A stretch of 64,000 nt of DNA from Agromyces sp. Root81 (GCF_001429165.1 NZ_LMIR01000001.1:332875-396874), one strand, 5' to 3'; shown: positions 36,495 through 46,335, counted from the stretch's first letter. Made by a program: numbers and translations. The notes: a model not told the origin generated them from the letters alone.

Positions 36495-37301
36495 ATGAGA
36501 CTCCACACCGCCGCGGAGCTGGCCGATCGGTCGGGCGTTGTTCGGGCGCTCGGACGCGGCGAAGACCCCGACGCCGTCGATGCACACGGTTGGACGGCGC
36601 TCCACCGAGCGGCTGCCGCATCCGAGGCGAGCGCCGAAGCGGCCACCGTCGTGATCGAGGCGCTCGTCGACGCCGGCGCGACGGTGGACCTGCTCACCGC
36701 CGACGGTCGTACGGCCTTGTATCTCGCTGCCGAGTTCTCTCCTTCGATCGGCCCGCTCGAAGCCCTCATCGCCGCGGGTGCGAACCCGGATGTCAGCGAC
36801 GAGTACGGCAATCACATCACCGAGAACGCGGATGCCGCCGTTGTGGTCGAGTACCTCGCCGAGCTCACGGGTCGCGCCGTTCCTGCCACGGTGCAGCCCG
36901 TTCGGTTCGAGCGGCGACTCACTCCTGCCGAGTGGAAGGCGGCCGAGCGTCAGATCGCCGCGATCTTCGAGCAGCTCGAGGATCGCGGATACGTGACGGC
37001 CGCCGACGCGGGGACGACGCAGTCCGACGGATTCGACGACTGCACGGCGATCGTGCACGCCCGGGGGCTCGGCGCGACGGAGATCGTCGGGTTCTGCTTC
37101 TATACGCGACAGGATTCCAGCAGAGCACGCGCGACCGGCCACCTCGACCTGGCGTTCTGGGGCGCGCCCGATGGAGGAGCGGCCGTCATGCTCGAAGCCG
37201 GGCACGGTGTCGTCGCCGCGTGCGCCGAGGCGGGGTTCGACGTCGAGTGGGACGGGTCTCTCTCGAGCCGTCCGAGCATCAACCTCCTGCCCGCGAGCTG
37301 A
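36495..37301 (+). CDS. ankyrin-repeat protein with DUF6891-like C-terminus
   Basis: The first 110 residues of this 268-residue protein form about three ankyrin repeats (AHGWTALHRAAAASE, ADGRTALYLAAEFS, AAGANPDVSDEYGN). After residue 140 comes a soluble domain (EQLEDRGYVTAADAG, GFCFYTRQDSSRA, then GFDVEWDGS) that resembles DUF6891, of unknown function. The combination suggests a protein-interaction module joined to a small enzyme-like or binding domain. It converges on the next regulator with a 23-bp overlap of the coding ends. ATG 36495 begins the first ankyrin repeat. Function unknown. Confidence 0.7.
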   Translation: MRLHTAAELADRSGVVRALGRGEDPDAVDAHGWTALHRAAAASEASAEAATVVIEALVDAGATVDLLTADGRTALYLAAEFSPSIGPLEALIAAGANPDVSDEYGNHITENADAAVVVEYLAELTGRAVPATVQPVRFERRLTPAEWKAAERQIAAIFEQLEDRGYVTAADAGTTQSDGFDDCTAIVHARGLGATEIVGFCFYTRQDSSRARATGHLDLAFWGAPDGGAAVMLEAGHGVVAACAEAGFDVEWDGSLSSRPSINLLPAS

Positions 37302-37977
37302 CCGTGCCATCCGACCTGGTCGCCACGAGCCGCACGCAGCAGTAGCCGTCGCGAGGCTCGAGCACGGCCCTGCACCGGCTCTCCTCGAGTCCTTCGGACG
37401 CGCCACGCAGCAGGGCCGCGTTCGCCGCGCAGATCGTCGACGTGTGGTTCTGCGCCACCCGATGGAACGGGCAGTTCGTGAGCAGCATTCCGTCGGCGCC
37501 GTCGTCGACGGGGGCGTAGCCGAGTCGCTCCAGCACTTCGGTCATCGAGTCGGACGTCCTGCCGAGCGCACGACCGAGCCTCGCCGACACGCGCTCGAGC
37601 GTCGGACGGACGGCGTCACCGGTGCGGTCGGACTCTTCGACCGCACGGCTCAGCAGCTCCGCCGCGAGGTCGTAGTGACGCTCGGGCACCGACACCGAGA
37701 TCTCGCCGGGGACCGCACGGTAGAGCTTCGCGGGGCGACCGGCGCCGGGCCCCGACCTCCCCGTACGCCGTTGGAACTCCGTGGAGAGCAGGCCCGCCTC
37801 CACCAGCCGGTCGAGATGGAAGGCCGCGGTTCCGCGGGCCATGCCGAGTGCGCCGGCGGCCTGATCGCGCCCGACGGGCTCAGGATGCCGCGCCACGAAC
37901 TCGAACAGGGCCCGTCGCTGCGGGTCCGCGATCGAGGCGACGGCCGCGAGGTCGTCCTGGCGTGCGGAGTCGTCCAT
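37279..37977 (-). CDS. COG2345-type winged-helix regulator with a C-terminal cysteine cluster
   Basis: This 232-residue regulator has an ArsR-like winged helix (PQRRALFEFVARHPEPVGR, then LGMARGTAAFHLDRLVEAGL) with the GRPAKLYR wing. The C-terminal half has cysteines at 169, 183, 202, 213 and 214, including NCPFH and YCCV. COG2345 includes the iron-sulfur repressor SufR, so a metal or Fe-S cofactor is likely. It diverges from the ferredoxin reductase operon, and two identical-spaced motifs lie between them. It probably controls that operon and itself in response to redox or iron state. Confidence 0.8.
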   Translation of the reverse strand: MDDSARQDDLAAVASIADPQRRALFEFVARHPEPVGRDQAAGALGMARGTAAFHLDRLVEAGLLSTEFQRRTGRSGPGAGRPAKLYRAVPGEISVSVPERHYDLAAELLSRAVEESDRTGDAVRPTLERVSARLGRALGRTSDSMTEVLERLGYAPVDDGADGMLLTNCPFHRVAQNHTSTICAANAALLRGASEGLEESRCRAVLEPRDGYCCVRLVATRSDGTVSSRAGG

Positions 37978-37992
37978 GCGTGCCAGCTTAAC

Positions 37993-38046
37993 TCTAAAAC
38001 GGCACTTCTTGACGAAAGAGATCCATCTAAAACAAGAATCGTTGAC
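37993..38046. repeat. two 21-bp direct repeats with 33-bp spacing in the divergent promoter
   Basis: TCTAAAAC-8 bp-TTGAC occurs at 37993-38013 and again at 38026-38046, exactly 33 bp (three helical turns) apart. The second TTGACT, 17 bp before TACAGT at 38065-38070, can serve as the promoter of the ferredoxin reductase operon. The pair looks like a two-site operator for the divergently encoded regulator; this is inferred. Confidence 0.6.
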
Positions 38047-38114
38047 TTAAGAAATTCGCGCTCGTACAGTCGAGAGCATGAGGTGCGACCGCGTCGCATC
38101 GGAGGCGGGTGGTC

Positions 38115-39344
38115 GTGAGCAGCGCATCGAACTTCGTGATCGTCGGAGCGGGTCTCGCCGGAGCCACCGCAGCAAGGACGCTCCGCGAGGAGGGCTTCGA
38201 CGGCGGCATCCACCTGATCGGAGCCGAGCTGCACCTCCCGTACATCCGGCCGCCCCTGTCGAAGGGGTTCCTGGCCGGAACCGATGACCGCGACTCGGTC
38301 TTCGTCGAGTCATCCGCTTGGTATCGCAAGCACGACATCGACCTCCGCCTCGGCACAGCAGCCACCGCGCTCGACCCGAGCGCCCAGCGCGTCGAACTCG
38401 ATTCAGGCGACTCGATCGCGTACGACGCCGTGCTGCTCGCGACCGGATCGACCGCGCGACGGCTCGCGATTCCCGGCGCCGAGCTGCACGGCGTGCGCAC
38501 GCTCCGCACACTCGACGACTCCGAGGCGCTGCACGCCGAGCTCGCCCCTGGCGGCAGACGCCTCGTGCTGATCGGCTCGGGCTGGATCGGCATGGAGGTC
38601 GCCGCCACGGCACGCACGCTCGGCAACGACGTGACTGTGCTCGAGCGCGACCCCATTCCCCTCGCGAACGCACTCGGCGACGAGCTCGGCAGCATGTTCG
38701 CCGAGCTGCACGTCGAGCACGGCGTCGACCTGCGTCCGTCGGTCGTCGTCTCCGAGATCGTGGGGGAGCGCGGCCGTGTCACCGGGGTGCGGCTCGACAC
38801 CGGTGAGCAGTTCGACGCCGACCTCGTGCTGGTGGGCGTCGGCGCCAGCCCGAACCTCGACCTCGCACGGGGCGCTGGAGCCGCGATCGACTCCGGGGTG
38901 CTGACGGATGCCGCGCTTCGCACCGACCTGCCGAACGTCTACGCCGCGGGCGACATCGCCGAGGCCTACCATCCGCTCGCCGACATGAGGTTGCGCAGTG
39001 AGCACTGGGCCAACGCGCTGCACGGCGGCGCGGCGGCCGCCCGTTCGATGCTCGGAGAACTCGAGTCCTACGACGACATCCCGTACTTCTACACCGACCA
39101 GTACGACCTCGGCATGGAGTACTCGGGCTTCGGCCCGCTGACCCGTGGCGCCGAGATCGTCTACCGCGGCGACCGGGCCCGCCGTGAGTTCATCTCGTTC
39201 TGGGTCGTCGACGGCCGAGTCGTCGCCGGAATGAACGTGAACGTCTGGGACGTGAACGAAGCAGTGCAGGGCATCATCAGCCGGGGCGACCGGGTCGACC
39301 CGCTGCGTCTCGCCGACGAGGGCGTTCCGCTGGAGGAATTGTGA
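38115..39344 (+). CDS. FAD-dependent NAD(P)H:ferredoxin reductase (rubredoxin/ferredoxin reductase type)
   Basis: This 409-residue flavoprotein moves electrons from NAD(P)H to a ferredoxin, rubredoxin or Rieske partner. It has two dinucleotide-binding motifs, [13 protein letters not shown] at the N-terminus for FAD and [13 protein letters not shown] for NAD(P)H, and the C-terminal FAD motif [10 protein letters not shown]. The GTG at 38115 is nine bases from GGAGG. Its stop overlaps the transaldolase start as GTGA. Ferredoxin reductase tied to a cysteine-rich repressor suggests a redox-responsive operon. No ferredoxin gene is adjacent. Confidence 0.92.
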   Translation: MSSASNFVIVGAGLAGATAARTLREEGFDGGIHLIGAELHLPYIRPPLSKGFLAGTDDRDSVFVESSAWYRKHDIDLRLGTAATALDPSAQRVELDSGDSIAYDAVLLATGSTARRLAIPGAELHGVRTLRTLDDSEALHAELAPGGRRLVLIGSGWIGMEVAATARTLGNDVTVLERDPIPLANALGDELGSMFAELHVEHGVDLRPSVVVSEIVGERGRVTGVRLDTGEQFDADLVLVGVGASPNLDLARGAGAAIDSGVLTDAALRTDLPNVYAAGDIAEAYHPLADMRLRSEHWANALHGGAAAARSMLGELESYDDIPYFYTDQYDLGMEYSGFGPLTRGAEIVYRGDRARREFISFWVVDGRVVAGMNVNVWDVNEAVQGIISRGDRVDPLRLADEGVPLEEL

Positions 39345-40489
39345 GCGCCCGCGCCGGCTCGCAACCACCGCCGCCGACGCCGACCGCGGCGCTTGCGAAC
39401 GCCGGCGTCAGCATCTGGCTCGACGACCTGTCGCGGCAGCGCATCCTCAGCGGCGACCTGCAGCGCCTCATCGCGCAGCGCGACGTCGTCGGCGTCACCA
39501 CCAATCCGACGATCTTCGCCGCGGCCGTGGGCGGGAGCGATTCCTACGACGAGCAGATCGCCGCCCTCGCCGACGGGAACATGTCGGCGGAGGACGTCGT
39601 CTTCGCGCTCACGACGGACGACGTGGCCCGCGCGGCCGACATCCTGCGGCCGGTCTTCGATGCCACCGGAGGCGTCGACGGCTGGGTCTCGATCGAGGTC
39701 GGGGCCGACGCGGCGCACGACGCGCTGGCGACGCTCGTCGAGGCAGGGTCGCTCTCCGAGCACATCGATCGCCCGAACGTGTTCGTGAAGATCCCCGCGA
39801 CCGCCGAGGGGGTGCCGGCCATCACAGCGGCGATCGCGCTCGGAATCAGCGTCAACGTCACCCTGATCTTCGGTCTCGACCGGTATCGCGCCGTGATCGA
39901 CGCGTATCTCACGGGACTGGAACGAGCCCACGAGGCGGGCATCGACCTCCGAGGCATCCGCTCGGTCGCGTCGTTCTTCGTGTCGCGCGTCGACACCGAG
40001 GTCGACCGCCGGCTCGACGAGATCGGGTCGAGCGAGGCTCACGCGCTCAGGAGTCGCGCCGGCATCGCCAACGCCCGGCTCGCCTACGAGACCTTCACCC
40101 GGGAGTTCGCCGGCAATCGGGCGCGGCGCCTCGTGGCGCTCGGCGCGAACGTGCAGCGGCCGCTCTGGGCATCCACCGGGGTGAAGGATCCGTCACTGCC
40201 CGACACCATGTACGTCGAGGAGCTCGTGGCGCGCGACGTCGTCAACACGATGCCCGAGAAGACCCTCGAGGCCGTCTTCGACCACGGAAGGATCCGCGGC
40301 GACACGGTCACGGGCACCGCCGACGAGTCCCGCACGGTGCTCGCCGCCCTCGCCGACCTCGGCATCTCCTACGACGACGTCACCGCGACCCTCGAACGCG
40401 AGGGCGTCGCCAAGTTCCGGGAATCCGGAGTCCGACTCGTCGCGACCGTCGCGGCGGCGCTCGAGACCGCACGAACCGAAAGGCGATGA
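39341..40489 (+). CDS. tal: transaldolase
   Basis: Transaldolase exchanges three-carbon units in the pentose phosphate pathway. The 382-residue protein is of the long actinobacterial form with [20 protein letters not shown] and the Schiff-base Lys in [12 protein letters not shown]; the C-terminus has [13 protein letters not shown]. It is translationally coupled to the ferredoxin reductase and only 3 bp from ribA, which is unusual: in most relatives tal lies with tkt. A link is that ribulose 5-phosphate from this pathway is the second riboflavin precursor besides GTP. Confidence 0.93.
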   Translation: MSARAGSQPPPPTPTAALANAGVSIWLDDLSRQRILSGDLQRLIAQRDVVGVTTNPTIFAAAVGGSDSYDEQIAALADGNMSAEDVVFALTTDDVARAADILRPVFDATGGVDGWVSIEVGADAAHDALATLVEAGSLSEHIDRPNVFVKIPATAEGVPAITAAIALGISVNVTLIFGLDRYRAVIDAYLTGLERAHEAGIDLRGIRSVASFFVSRVDTEVDRRLDEIGSSEAHALRSRAGIANARLAYETFTREFAGNRARRLVALGANVQRPLWASTGVKDPSLPDTMYVEELVARDVVNTMPEKTLEAVFDHGRIRGDTVTGTADESRTVLAALADLGISYDDVTATLEREGVAKFRESGVRLVATVAAALETARTERR

Positions 40490-40492
40490 CGG

Positions 40493-41137
40493 ATGCTGCA
40501 CCAGTCCGAGTCCACTCGTGAGGCCGCGCACGCGCACACGATCGCGGAGCGCGTCGCGTTCGAGGTGGAGACCGAGATCCCGACCGCCCACGGACGCTTC
40601 CGATTCCGCGCCTATCGCGACCTCGTCACGGGCGATGAGCACCTCGCGATCGTCTCGATGGCTCCCGTGACGCAGGGCGCGCTCGTGCGCGTGCACTCCG
40701 AATGCCTGACGGGCGAGGTGTTCTCGTCGGAGAAGTGCGAATGCGGGCCGCAGCTCGACCTCGCCCTCGAACGCATCGCGGCCGGGGGAGTCGTCATCTA
40801 CCTCCGTGGCCACGAGGGCCGGGGCATCGGCCTGATCGCGAAGCTCAAGGCCTATCGTCTGCAGCAGTCGGGGCTCGACACGCTCGACGCGAACACGGCG
40901 CTCGGGCTGCCGGCCGACGACCGCGAGTACGCGTCCGCCGCTGCGATCCTCGCCGATCTCGGGCTGACCTCGGTGCGGCTCCTCACGAACAACCCCGACA
41001 AGATCGCACAACTGACCGAGCACGGCATCGACGTCGTCGAACGCGTGCCACTCGTGACCGGTGCCGGACCGTCGAACCTCGCCTACCTTCGTGCGAAGCG
41101 CGACCGCATGGGGCACCTGATCCCCGCTGACACCTGA
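40493..41137 (+). CDS. ribA: GTP cyclohydrolase II
   Basis: RibA opens GTP to give the first pyrimidine intermediate of riboflavin synthesis. The 214-residue protein has the zinc site Cys-x10-Cys-x-Cys (SECLTGEVFSSEKCECG), the catalytic YLRGHEGRGIGL and LLTNNPDK. It is a stand-alone cyclohydrolase with no fused DHBP synthase (RibB) domain, so RibB must be encoded elsewhere. It follows tal by 3 bp. FMN/FAD supply fits the flavoprotein encoded at the head of the operon. Confidence 0.96.
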   Translation: MLHQSESTREAAHAHTIAERVAFEVETEIPTAHGRFRFRAYRDLVTGDEHLAIVSMAPVTQGALVRVHSECLTGEVFSSEKCECGPQLDLALERIAAGGVVIYLRGHEGRGIGLIAKLKAYRLQQSGLDTLDANTALGLPADDREYASAAAILADLGLTSVRLLTNNPDKIAQLTEHGIDVVERVPLVTGAGPSNLAYLRAKRDRMGHLIPADT

Positions 41138-41211
41138 TCGACGCGGTTGCAGAGCGGATGCAGCGCAGCGGCGCGCCGTGCCGGCGGGCGCTCCGAAGGT
41201 AGGCTGGGCGG

Positions 41212-42030
41212 GTGACCGACACCCTCGCCGACATGCTGACGACGATCGAACGTCTCTGGCCGATCGCGGGCGCCGAGTCGTGGGACGCCTCCGGCCTCGT
41301 GACCGGTGACCCCGCTGCCGAAGTGCGCCGAGTGCTGTTCACCGTCGATGCCGTCTCCGAGACGATCGACGAGGCGATCTCGGAGCGTGCCGACCTCGTC
41401 ATCGCCCACCACCCCCTACTGCTGCGCGGGGTCACCTCGGTCGCCGAAGACCGGTACAAGGGCTCGATCCTCGCACGACTCATCCGCGCCGACTGCGCCC
41501 TCGTCGCGGCGCACACCAACGCGGATGTCGTCGCGGACGGCACCTCGGCGGTGCTCGCCGATCGCCTGGGCCTCGTCGACACGAAGCCCATCCAGCCGTC
41601 GATCGATGCCGCGCTCGGCCTCGGTCGCGTCGGGCGCCTGCCCGAGCCCACGACGGTCGGGCGCCTCGCCAGGACGCTCGCCGAGCTCCTTCCGCCGACG
41701 GCGACGGGCGTGCGCGTCTCCGGCGGATTCGATGACCCCGTCGAGACGGTCGCGGTCTGCGGTGGCGCGGGCGACTCGCTGCTCGGCGACCCAGCCGTTC
41801 GCGCCGCCGACGCGTACATCACCGCGGACCTGCGCCACCACCCGGCATCCGAAGCCCGCGAGCAGGCGAAGCTCACCGGTGGCCCGGTGCTCGTCGATGT
41901 CTCGCACTGGGCGAGCGAGTGGCTCTGGCTCGATGTCGCCGCCGCGCAGTTGCGCGCCGCGCACCCCGAGCTCACCGTCATCGTCTCCGAACTCCGCACC
42001 GACCCCTGGGACTTCCAGATCGTGCAGTGA
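41212..42030 (+). CDS. Nif3-like dinuclear metal centre protein
   Basis: This 272-residue protein of the Nif3/GTP cyclohydrolase-I type 2 family binds two metal ions. It shows ESWDASGLVTGDP, IAHHPLLLRGVTS, VAAHTNAD and, near the C-terminus, LVDVSHWASEW, which carry the metal-ligating histidines and aspartates. The gene begins at GTG 41212 close to the ribA stop and is followed by a zinc-ribbon gene, an arrangement often kept in actinomycetes. The molecular function of the family is not settled. Confidence 0.93.
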   Translation: MTDTLADMLTTIERLWPIAGAESWDASGLVTGDPAAEVRRVLFTVDAVSETIDEAISERADLVIAHHPLLLRGVTSVAEDRYKGSILARLIRADCALVAAHTNADVVADGTSAVLADRLGLVDTKPIQPSIDAALGLGRVGRLPEPTTVGRLARTLAELLPPTATGVRVSGGFDDPVETVAVCGGAGDSLLGDPAVRAADAYITADLRHHPASEAREQAKLTGGPVLVDVSHWASEWLWLDVAAAQLRAAHPELTVIVSELRTDPWDFQIVQ

Positions 42031-42085
42031 GCAGCACACCAGACCACCGTCCTCACCGACGACCCGATCCCATGAGGAGCACCAC

Positions 42086-42823
42086 GTGAAGGCCAGCCCC
42101 GCCGAACAAGAACATCTGCTGCGGCTCCAGTCGCTCGACACCCGCCTCGCGCAGCTCGCGCACCGCCTCGGTTCGCTGCCCCAGGCCGGGCCGCTCGCAG
42201 AGCTCGCCGCGCACGACCAGGCCGTGCGCGGCACCCGTGCCGAGGCCCTCGGCACGCTCGAAGACGCACGCATCGAGCTGAAGCGTCTCGAGTCCGACGT
42301 CGCCGTGGTCGAGGCGCGCATCGCACGCGACAGCGAGCGGTTGCAGCACACGTCCTCGGTGAAGGACGTCTCGGCACTCGAGGCCGAACTCGTCTCGCTG
42401 CGTCGTCGCCTGAGCGACCTCGAGGAGCAGGAACTCGTCGTCATGGAACGCGTCGATGAGGCGGAGGTGGCCCTGTCGAGCATCGACCTCCAGCGTGCCG
42501 CGATCGTCACCGACGTCGCCGCACTCGAGGCCGAGCGCGATGCGGCCGCAGGCGGCCTCGGCGTGGAACGAGAGCAGACAGAGCGCGATCGCGCCGTCGT
42601 CGCCGAGGGCGTCGCGGAGCCGCTGCTCGCCTTCTACGAGCAGCGACGGGTACGCGGCGGGGGAGTCGGCGCCGCGCTGCTGCGCGCCCGCACCTGCGGC
42701 GGCTGCGGCATCACGCTGACCGGCTCGGACCTCGAGTCCGTGCGACGTTCGGCCCCCGACGAGGTCGTGCTGTGCCCCGAGTGCGACCGCATCCTGGTGC
42801 GCACCGACGAGTCCGGCCTCTGA
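42086..42823 (+). CDS. coiled-coil C4-type zinc-ribbon protein (CT398-like)
   Basis: This protein of about 245 residues has a long N-terminal helical coiled coil (residues 1-170, many Leu/Glu/Arg heptads) and ends in a C4 zinc ribbon: TCGGCGITL and LCPECDRIL. It corresponds to the DUF164/zf-RING_7 family found after Nif3 genes. GTG 42086 gives the usual length; the frame extends upstream opposite the Nif3 gene. The family is conserved, with an unclear nucleic-acid or flagellar/chaperone-like role. Confidence 0.9.
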   Translation: MKASPAEQEHLLRLQSLDTRLAQLAHRLGSLPQAGPLAELAAHDQAVRGTRAEALGTLEDARIELKRLESDVAVVEARIARDSERLQHTSSVKDVSALEAELVSLRRRLSDLEEQELVVMERVDEAEVALSSIDLQRAAIVTDVAALEAERDAAAGGLGVEREQTERDRAVVAEGVAEPLLAFYEQRRVRGGGVGAALLRARTCGGCGITLTGSDLESVRRSAPDEVVLCPECDRILVRTDESGL

Positions 42824-42905
42824 CCGCACCGACATCAAGTCTGTCGGCGGCGGCACCCGGATGCCGCGGCGATCCGGGTGCCGCCCGCCAACGCTAGACT
42901 CGGAG

Positions 42906-43290
<385 letters not shown>

Positions 43291-43308
43291 ACCACGAGGC
43301 GTGGCGCC

Positions 43309-43560
43309 GCTCAGGCGATCGCGCAGCGATCGCAGCGGCGACACGCCACGTGGTGCGGCGAGCAACGCCTCGAGCGAAGAGACGGCGGAGCAGTCGAAAC
43401 TCGGTGCGCACCGAGGACGGCGTCAGTCGCCACCTGCTCAGGCGGTCGCGCATCGATCGCAGCGCCGACACGCCACATGATGCGGCGAGCAACGCCTCGA
43501 GCGACAACACGTCAGAGCGGTCGTAACTCGGTGCGCTCCGAGAACGGCGTCGGTCGGCTG
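43309..43560. repeat. imperfect tandem repeat (unit about 127 bp) downstream of rnpB
   Basis: Copy 1 begins with GCTCAGGCGATCGCGCAGCG at 43309 and copy 2 with GCTCAGGCGGTCGCGCATCG at 43436. Both share GCGGCGAGCAACGCCTCGAG, CTCGGTGCGC and ACGGCGTC in the same order. The copies differ at scattered bases, consistent with an old duplication. Each contains short inverted repeats such as GCGATCGC, so it may fold as RNA. No gene lies here; the next gene ends at 43587 on the other strand. Confidence 0.8.
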
Positions 43561-43586
43561 TTCAGTCGCGCCTGGTGCGGCCGAGC

Positions 43587-44339
43587 TCAGTGCACCGCGA
43601 GCGACGCCGCCCCGAGGATCCCCGCGTTGTTACGGTGCACCGCCGGAACGATCGGCGTCTTCAGGTCGAGCATCGGCAGGAACTGCGCGTGGTGCTTCGA
43701 GACGCCGCCGCCGACCACGAAGAGGTCGGGGGAGAAGATGAACTCGACGTGCGAGTAGAACCGCTGCAGCCTCGCCGCCCATTCCGGCCAGTCGAGCGAG
43801 TCCCGTTCCATCGCCGAGTACGCGGCGCTCTTCTCGGCTTCGCGCCCGTCGAGCTCGATGTGTCCGAGCTCCGTGTTCGGCATGAGCACGCCCTCGTAGA
43901 GGAATGCCGAGCCGATGCCGGTGCCGAGCGTCGTCAGGATGACGAGGCCTTCGGCGCCGACCGCTGCGCCGTAGCGCGCTTCGGCGTAGCCGGCGGCATC
44001 CGCATCGTTGATGAAGTGGATCTCGCGACCGAACGCGTCCTCGAAGAGCTGCTCTGCGGGCAGGCCGATCCATTCCTTCGAGATGTTCGCCGCAGAGAGC
44101 GTGCGGCCGTGCTTGACGATCGCCGGGAAGCACAAGCCGATGGGCAGCTCGTCGCCGAACTCGTCGGAGAGGCCGGCGAGCAGTTCACCGGTCGCGGTCA
44201 GGATGTCGGCGGGGCGGCCGCCCTCGGGCGTCGCCACCTTGCGCCGATTGGAGACGAGCTGGCCGGTGCCGAGGTCGACGACCGCGCCCTTGATGCCCGT
44301 GCCGCCGATGTCGATCCCGATCGCGTGCTGTGTCGCCAT
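43587..44339 (-). CDS. ppgK: polyphosphate glucokinase
   Basis: This ROK-family kinase phosphorylates glucose using polyphosphate or ATP. The 250-residue protein has the ROK phosphate-binding motif IGIDIGGTGIKGAVVDL, the catalytic Asp in INDADAAGYAEA, TLGTGIGSAFL and the ELGHIELDG motif; the small size and the HINDAD context are typical of actinobacterial PpgK. The start at ATG 44339 is supported by the family N-terminus, although the frame is open far upstream. It would trap glucose freed by the beta-glucosidases at 8.7-12.2 kb. Confidence 0.93.
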   Translation of the reverse strand: MATQHAIGIDIGGTGIKGAVVDLGTGQLVSNRRKVATPEGGRPADILTATGELLAGLSDEFGDELPIGLCFPAIVKHGRTLSAANISKEWIGLPAEQLFEDAFGREIHFINDADAAGYAEARYGAAVGAEGLVILTTLGTGIGSAFLYEGVLMPNTELGHIELDGREAEKSAAYSAMERDSLDWPEWAARLQRFYSHVEFIFSPDLFVVGGGVSKHHAQFLPMLDLKTPIVPAVHRNNAGILGAASLAVH

Positions 44340-44374
44340 AGCGGCCACACTATCGCGGCCCATTCGGGCGGCGT

Positions 44375-45238
44375 TCAGGGAAGGGTCAGGATCTCCGCGC
44401 CGCGTTCGGTGACGACGAGCGTGTGCTCGAACTGGGCCGTCAGGGAGCGATCGCGCGTCACGACGGTCCAGTCGTCTGCCCAGACGTCCCACTCGATCGT
44501 GCCGAGCGTGAGCATCGGTTCGATCGTGAAGACCATGCCGGGTTCCATGACCGTGTCGAACTCGGGAGCGTCGTAGTGGGGGATGATGAGCCCCGAGTGG
44601 AACGCGCGTCCGACCCCGTGACCCGTGTAGTCGCGCACGACCCCGTAGCCGAACCGCTTCGCGTACGCCTCGATCGCCCGGCCGATCACGTTGACCTCGC
44701 GACCCGGTGCGACGGCGCGGATGCCGCGGCGCAGCGCCTCCCTGGTGCGGTCGACGAGCTGGGTGGTCGCGTCGTCGGCCTCGCCGACCACGAACGTGTG
44801 GTTCAGGTCGCCGTGGAATCCGTCGAGGTAGGCCGTGACGTCGATGTTGACGAGGTCGCCGTCGGCGAGCACCGTGTCGTCGGGGATGCCGTGGCAGATG
44901 ACCTCGTTGACCGAGGTGCACGACGACTTCGGGAAGCCCCGGTAGCCGAGCGTCGACGGGTAGGCGCCGTGCGAGACGACGAAGTCGTGCGCGATGCGGT
45001 CGAGCTCGTCGGTCGTGACTCCCGGCCGGATCGCTGCGGAGGCCGCCTCGATCGCCCCGGCCGCGACACGCCCGGCCGCACGGATGCGCTCGACCTCCTC
45101 GGGCGTGTAGCGGTCACCGCCGGAGTACGGAGCCGGCGCGCGCTTGCCGACGTACTCGGGTCGCGGGATGGTCGCGGGCACCGCGCGAAGCGGCGACAGA
45201 CGGCCGGGGATCAGGTGGCCTGAGGCGTCCTTGGGCAT
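44375..45238 (-). CDS. map: methionine aminopeptidase, type I
   Basis: Map removes the initiator methionine from new proteins. The 287-residue protein has the actinobacterial N-terminal extension with a proline-rich SH3-binding-like stretch (about residues 1-40), then the catalytic pita-bread domain with metal ligands in [19 protein letters not shown] (abbreviated), [11 protein letters not shown] and [10 protein letters not shown]. It ends with [13 protein letters not shown]. It lies between ppgK and a small convergent or divergent gene, and its start is 12 bp from that of the 45250 gene. Confidence 0.96.
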   Translation of the reverse strand: MPKDASGHLIPGRLSPLRAVPATIPRPEYVGKRAPAPYSGGDRYTPEEVERIRAAGRVAAGAIEAASAAIRPGVTTDELDRIAHDFVVSHGAYPSTLGYRGFPKSSCTSVNEVICHGIPDDTVLADGDLVNIDVTAYLDGFHGDLNHTFVVGEADDATTQLVDRTREALRRGIRAVAPGREVNVIGRAIEAYAKRFGYGVVRDYTGHGVGRAFHSGLIIPHYDAPEFDTVMEPGMVFTIEPMLTLGTIEWDVWADDWTVVTRDRSLTAQFEHTLVVTERGAEILTLP

Positions 45239-45249
45239 AGGATCAGCCT

Positions 45250-45435
45250 ATGGCCGAGGATGTCGAGCACATGTTCTGGTACAACCTGAACACCGGTGAG
45301 GTGGAGCAGGGATTCGTGTCGCCGTCGGTCGACCGGGTGGGTCCGTTCGAGACCCGCGCCGAGGCCGAGCGGGCACTCGAGATCCTGCGTGCGAACAGCG
45401 CGAAGTGGGCCGAGGAAGACGCCGCCGAAGACTGA
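45250..45435 (+). CDS. small SPOR-like conserved protein
   Basis: This 61-residue acidic protein contains FWYNLNTGEVEQGFVSPSVD, a WYNxxTGxVE core, then a helix DRVGPFETRAEAERALE. The layout resembles a minimal SPOR domain and is a common small actinobacterial protein encoded beside map. It is divergent from map. No catalytic residue is evident. The function is not known. Confidence 0.8.
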   Translation: MAEDVEHMFWYNLNTGEVEQGFVSPSVDRVGPFETRAEAERALEILRANSAKWAEEDAAED

Positions 45436-45450
45436 GCGGCGTGCCCGGCG

Positions 45451-46335
45451 CTACTCGTAGGAGTGCTCGGAGTTCGGGTACACGCCCGCTTCGACGTCGG
45501 TGCGCCATTCCTTCGCGGCCGCGCTCAGGATGCCCGAGAGGTCGGCGTACTGCTTCACGAACTTCGGCACGCGACCGATCGTGAGGCCGGCCCAGTCGGT
45601 CCAGACGAGCAGCTGACCGTCGGTGTGCGGCCCGGCTCCCACGCTGATGGTCGGAATGTCGAGGAGTTCGGTGACCTGCCGTGCGGCATCTGCCGGCACC
45701 ATTTCGAGCACGACGGCGAACGCGCCCGCGTCCTGCACGGCCTTCGCGTCCGCGAGGAGGCGCTTGACGCCTTCGCCGCGGCCCTGGATGACGTGGCCGC
45801 CCAGACCGTGCTCGCTCTGCGGCGTGTACCCGATGTGGGCCATCACGGGGATGCCGGCGCCGACGATGCGCCGGATCTGCTTGTGGCTGCGCTCACCGCC
45901 CTCGAGCTTGACGGCGTGAGCGCCGGTCTCCTTCATGAAGCGCACCGCCGTGTGCAGCGCGTCCTCGGGGCCGTTCTCGTAGGAGCCGAACGGCATGTCC
46001 GCGACGACGAAGGCGCGCTTGACCGCCCCGGCGACCGCTCGCGTGAGCGGGATGAGCTCGTCGACCGTGACGGGAAGGGTGGTCTCGTAGCCGAAGACGT
46101 TGTTGCCGGCGGAGTCGCCGACGAGCAGGAAGTCGATGCCCGCCTCGTCGAAGATTCGCGCGGTGAGCTGGTCGTAGCTCGTGAGGCCCGTGATCTTGAT
46201 GCCGTCGCGCTTCGCGTTCTGGAAGTGCCGGGTGCGAACGCGCTTCGGCCCTCCGGTTGCGGCGGCACCGCCGTAGGGGTTCTGCTCGGTGCCGGCCGAC
46301 GTGTCGGATGATGCGTTCTGGGGCTCGCCTGACAT
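45451..46335 (-). CDS. panB: 3-methyl-2-oxobutanoate hydroxymethyltransferase
   Basis: PanB makes ketopantoate from 2-oxoisovalerate and methylene-tetrahydrofolate, the first committed step toward pantothenate and CoA. The 294-residue protein has the TIM-barrel motifs [15 protein letters not shown] with the metal-binding Asp, [26 protein letters not shown] and VLEMVPAD. The first 30 residues are a low-complexity tail. ATG 46335 is chosen by fit to the family; the frame is open far upstream opposite glnA2. It converges toward the small SPOR-like gene and is divergent from glnA2. Confidence 0.95.
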   Translation of the reverse strand: MSGEPQNASSDTSAGTEQNPYGGAAATGGPKRVRTRHFQNAKRDGIKITGLTSYDQLTARIFDEAGIDFLLVGDSAGNNVFGYETTLPVTVDELIPLTRAVAGAVKRAFVVADMPFGSYENGPEDALHTAVRFMKETGAHAVKLEGGERSHKQIRRIVGAGIPVMAHIGYTPQSEHGLGGHVIQGRGEGVKRLLADAKAVQDAGAFAVVLEMVPADAARQVTELLDIPTISVGAGPHTDGQLLVWTDWAGLTIGRVPKFVKQYADLSGILSAAAKEWRTDVEAGVYPNSEHSYE

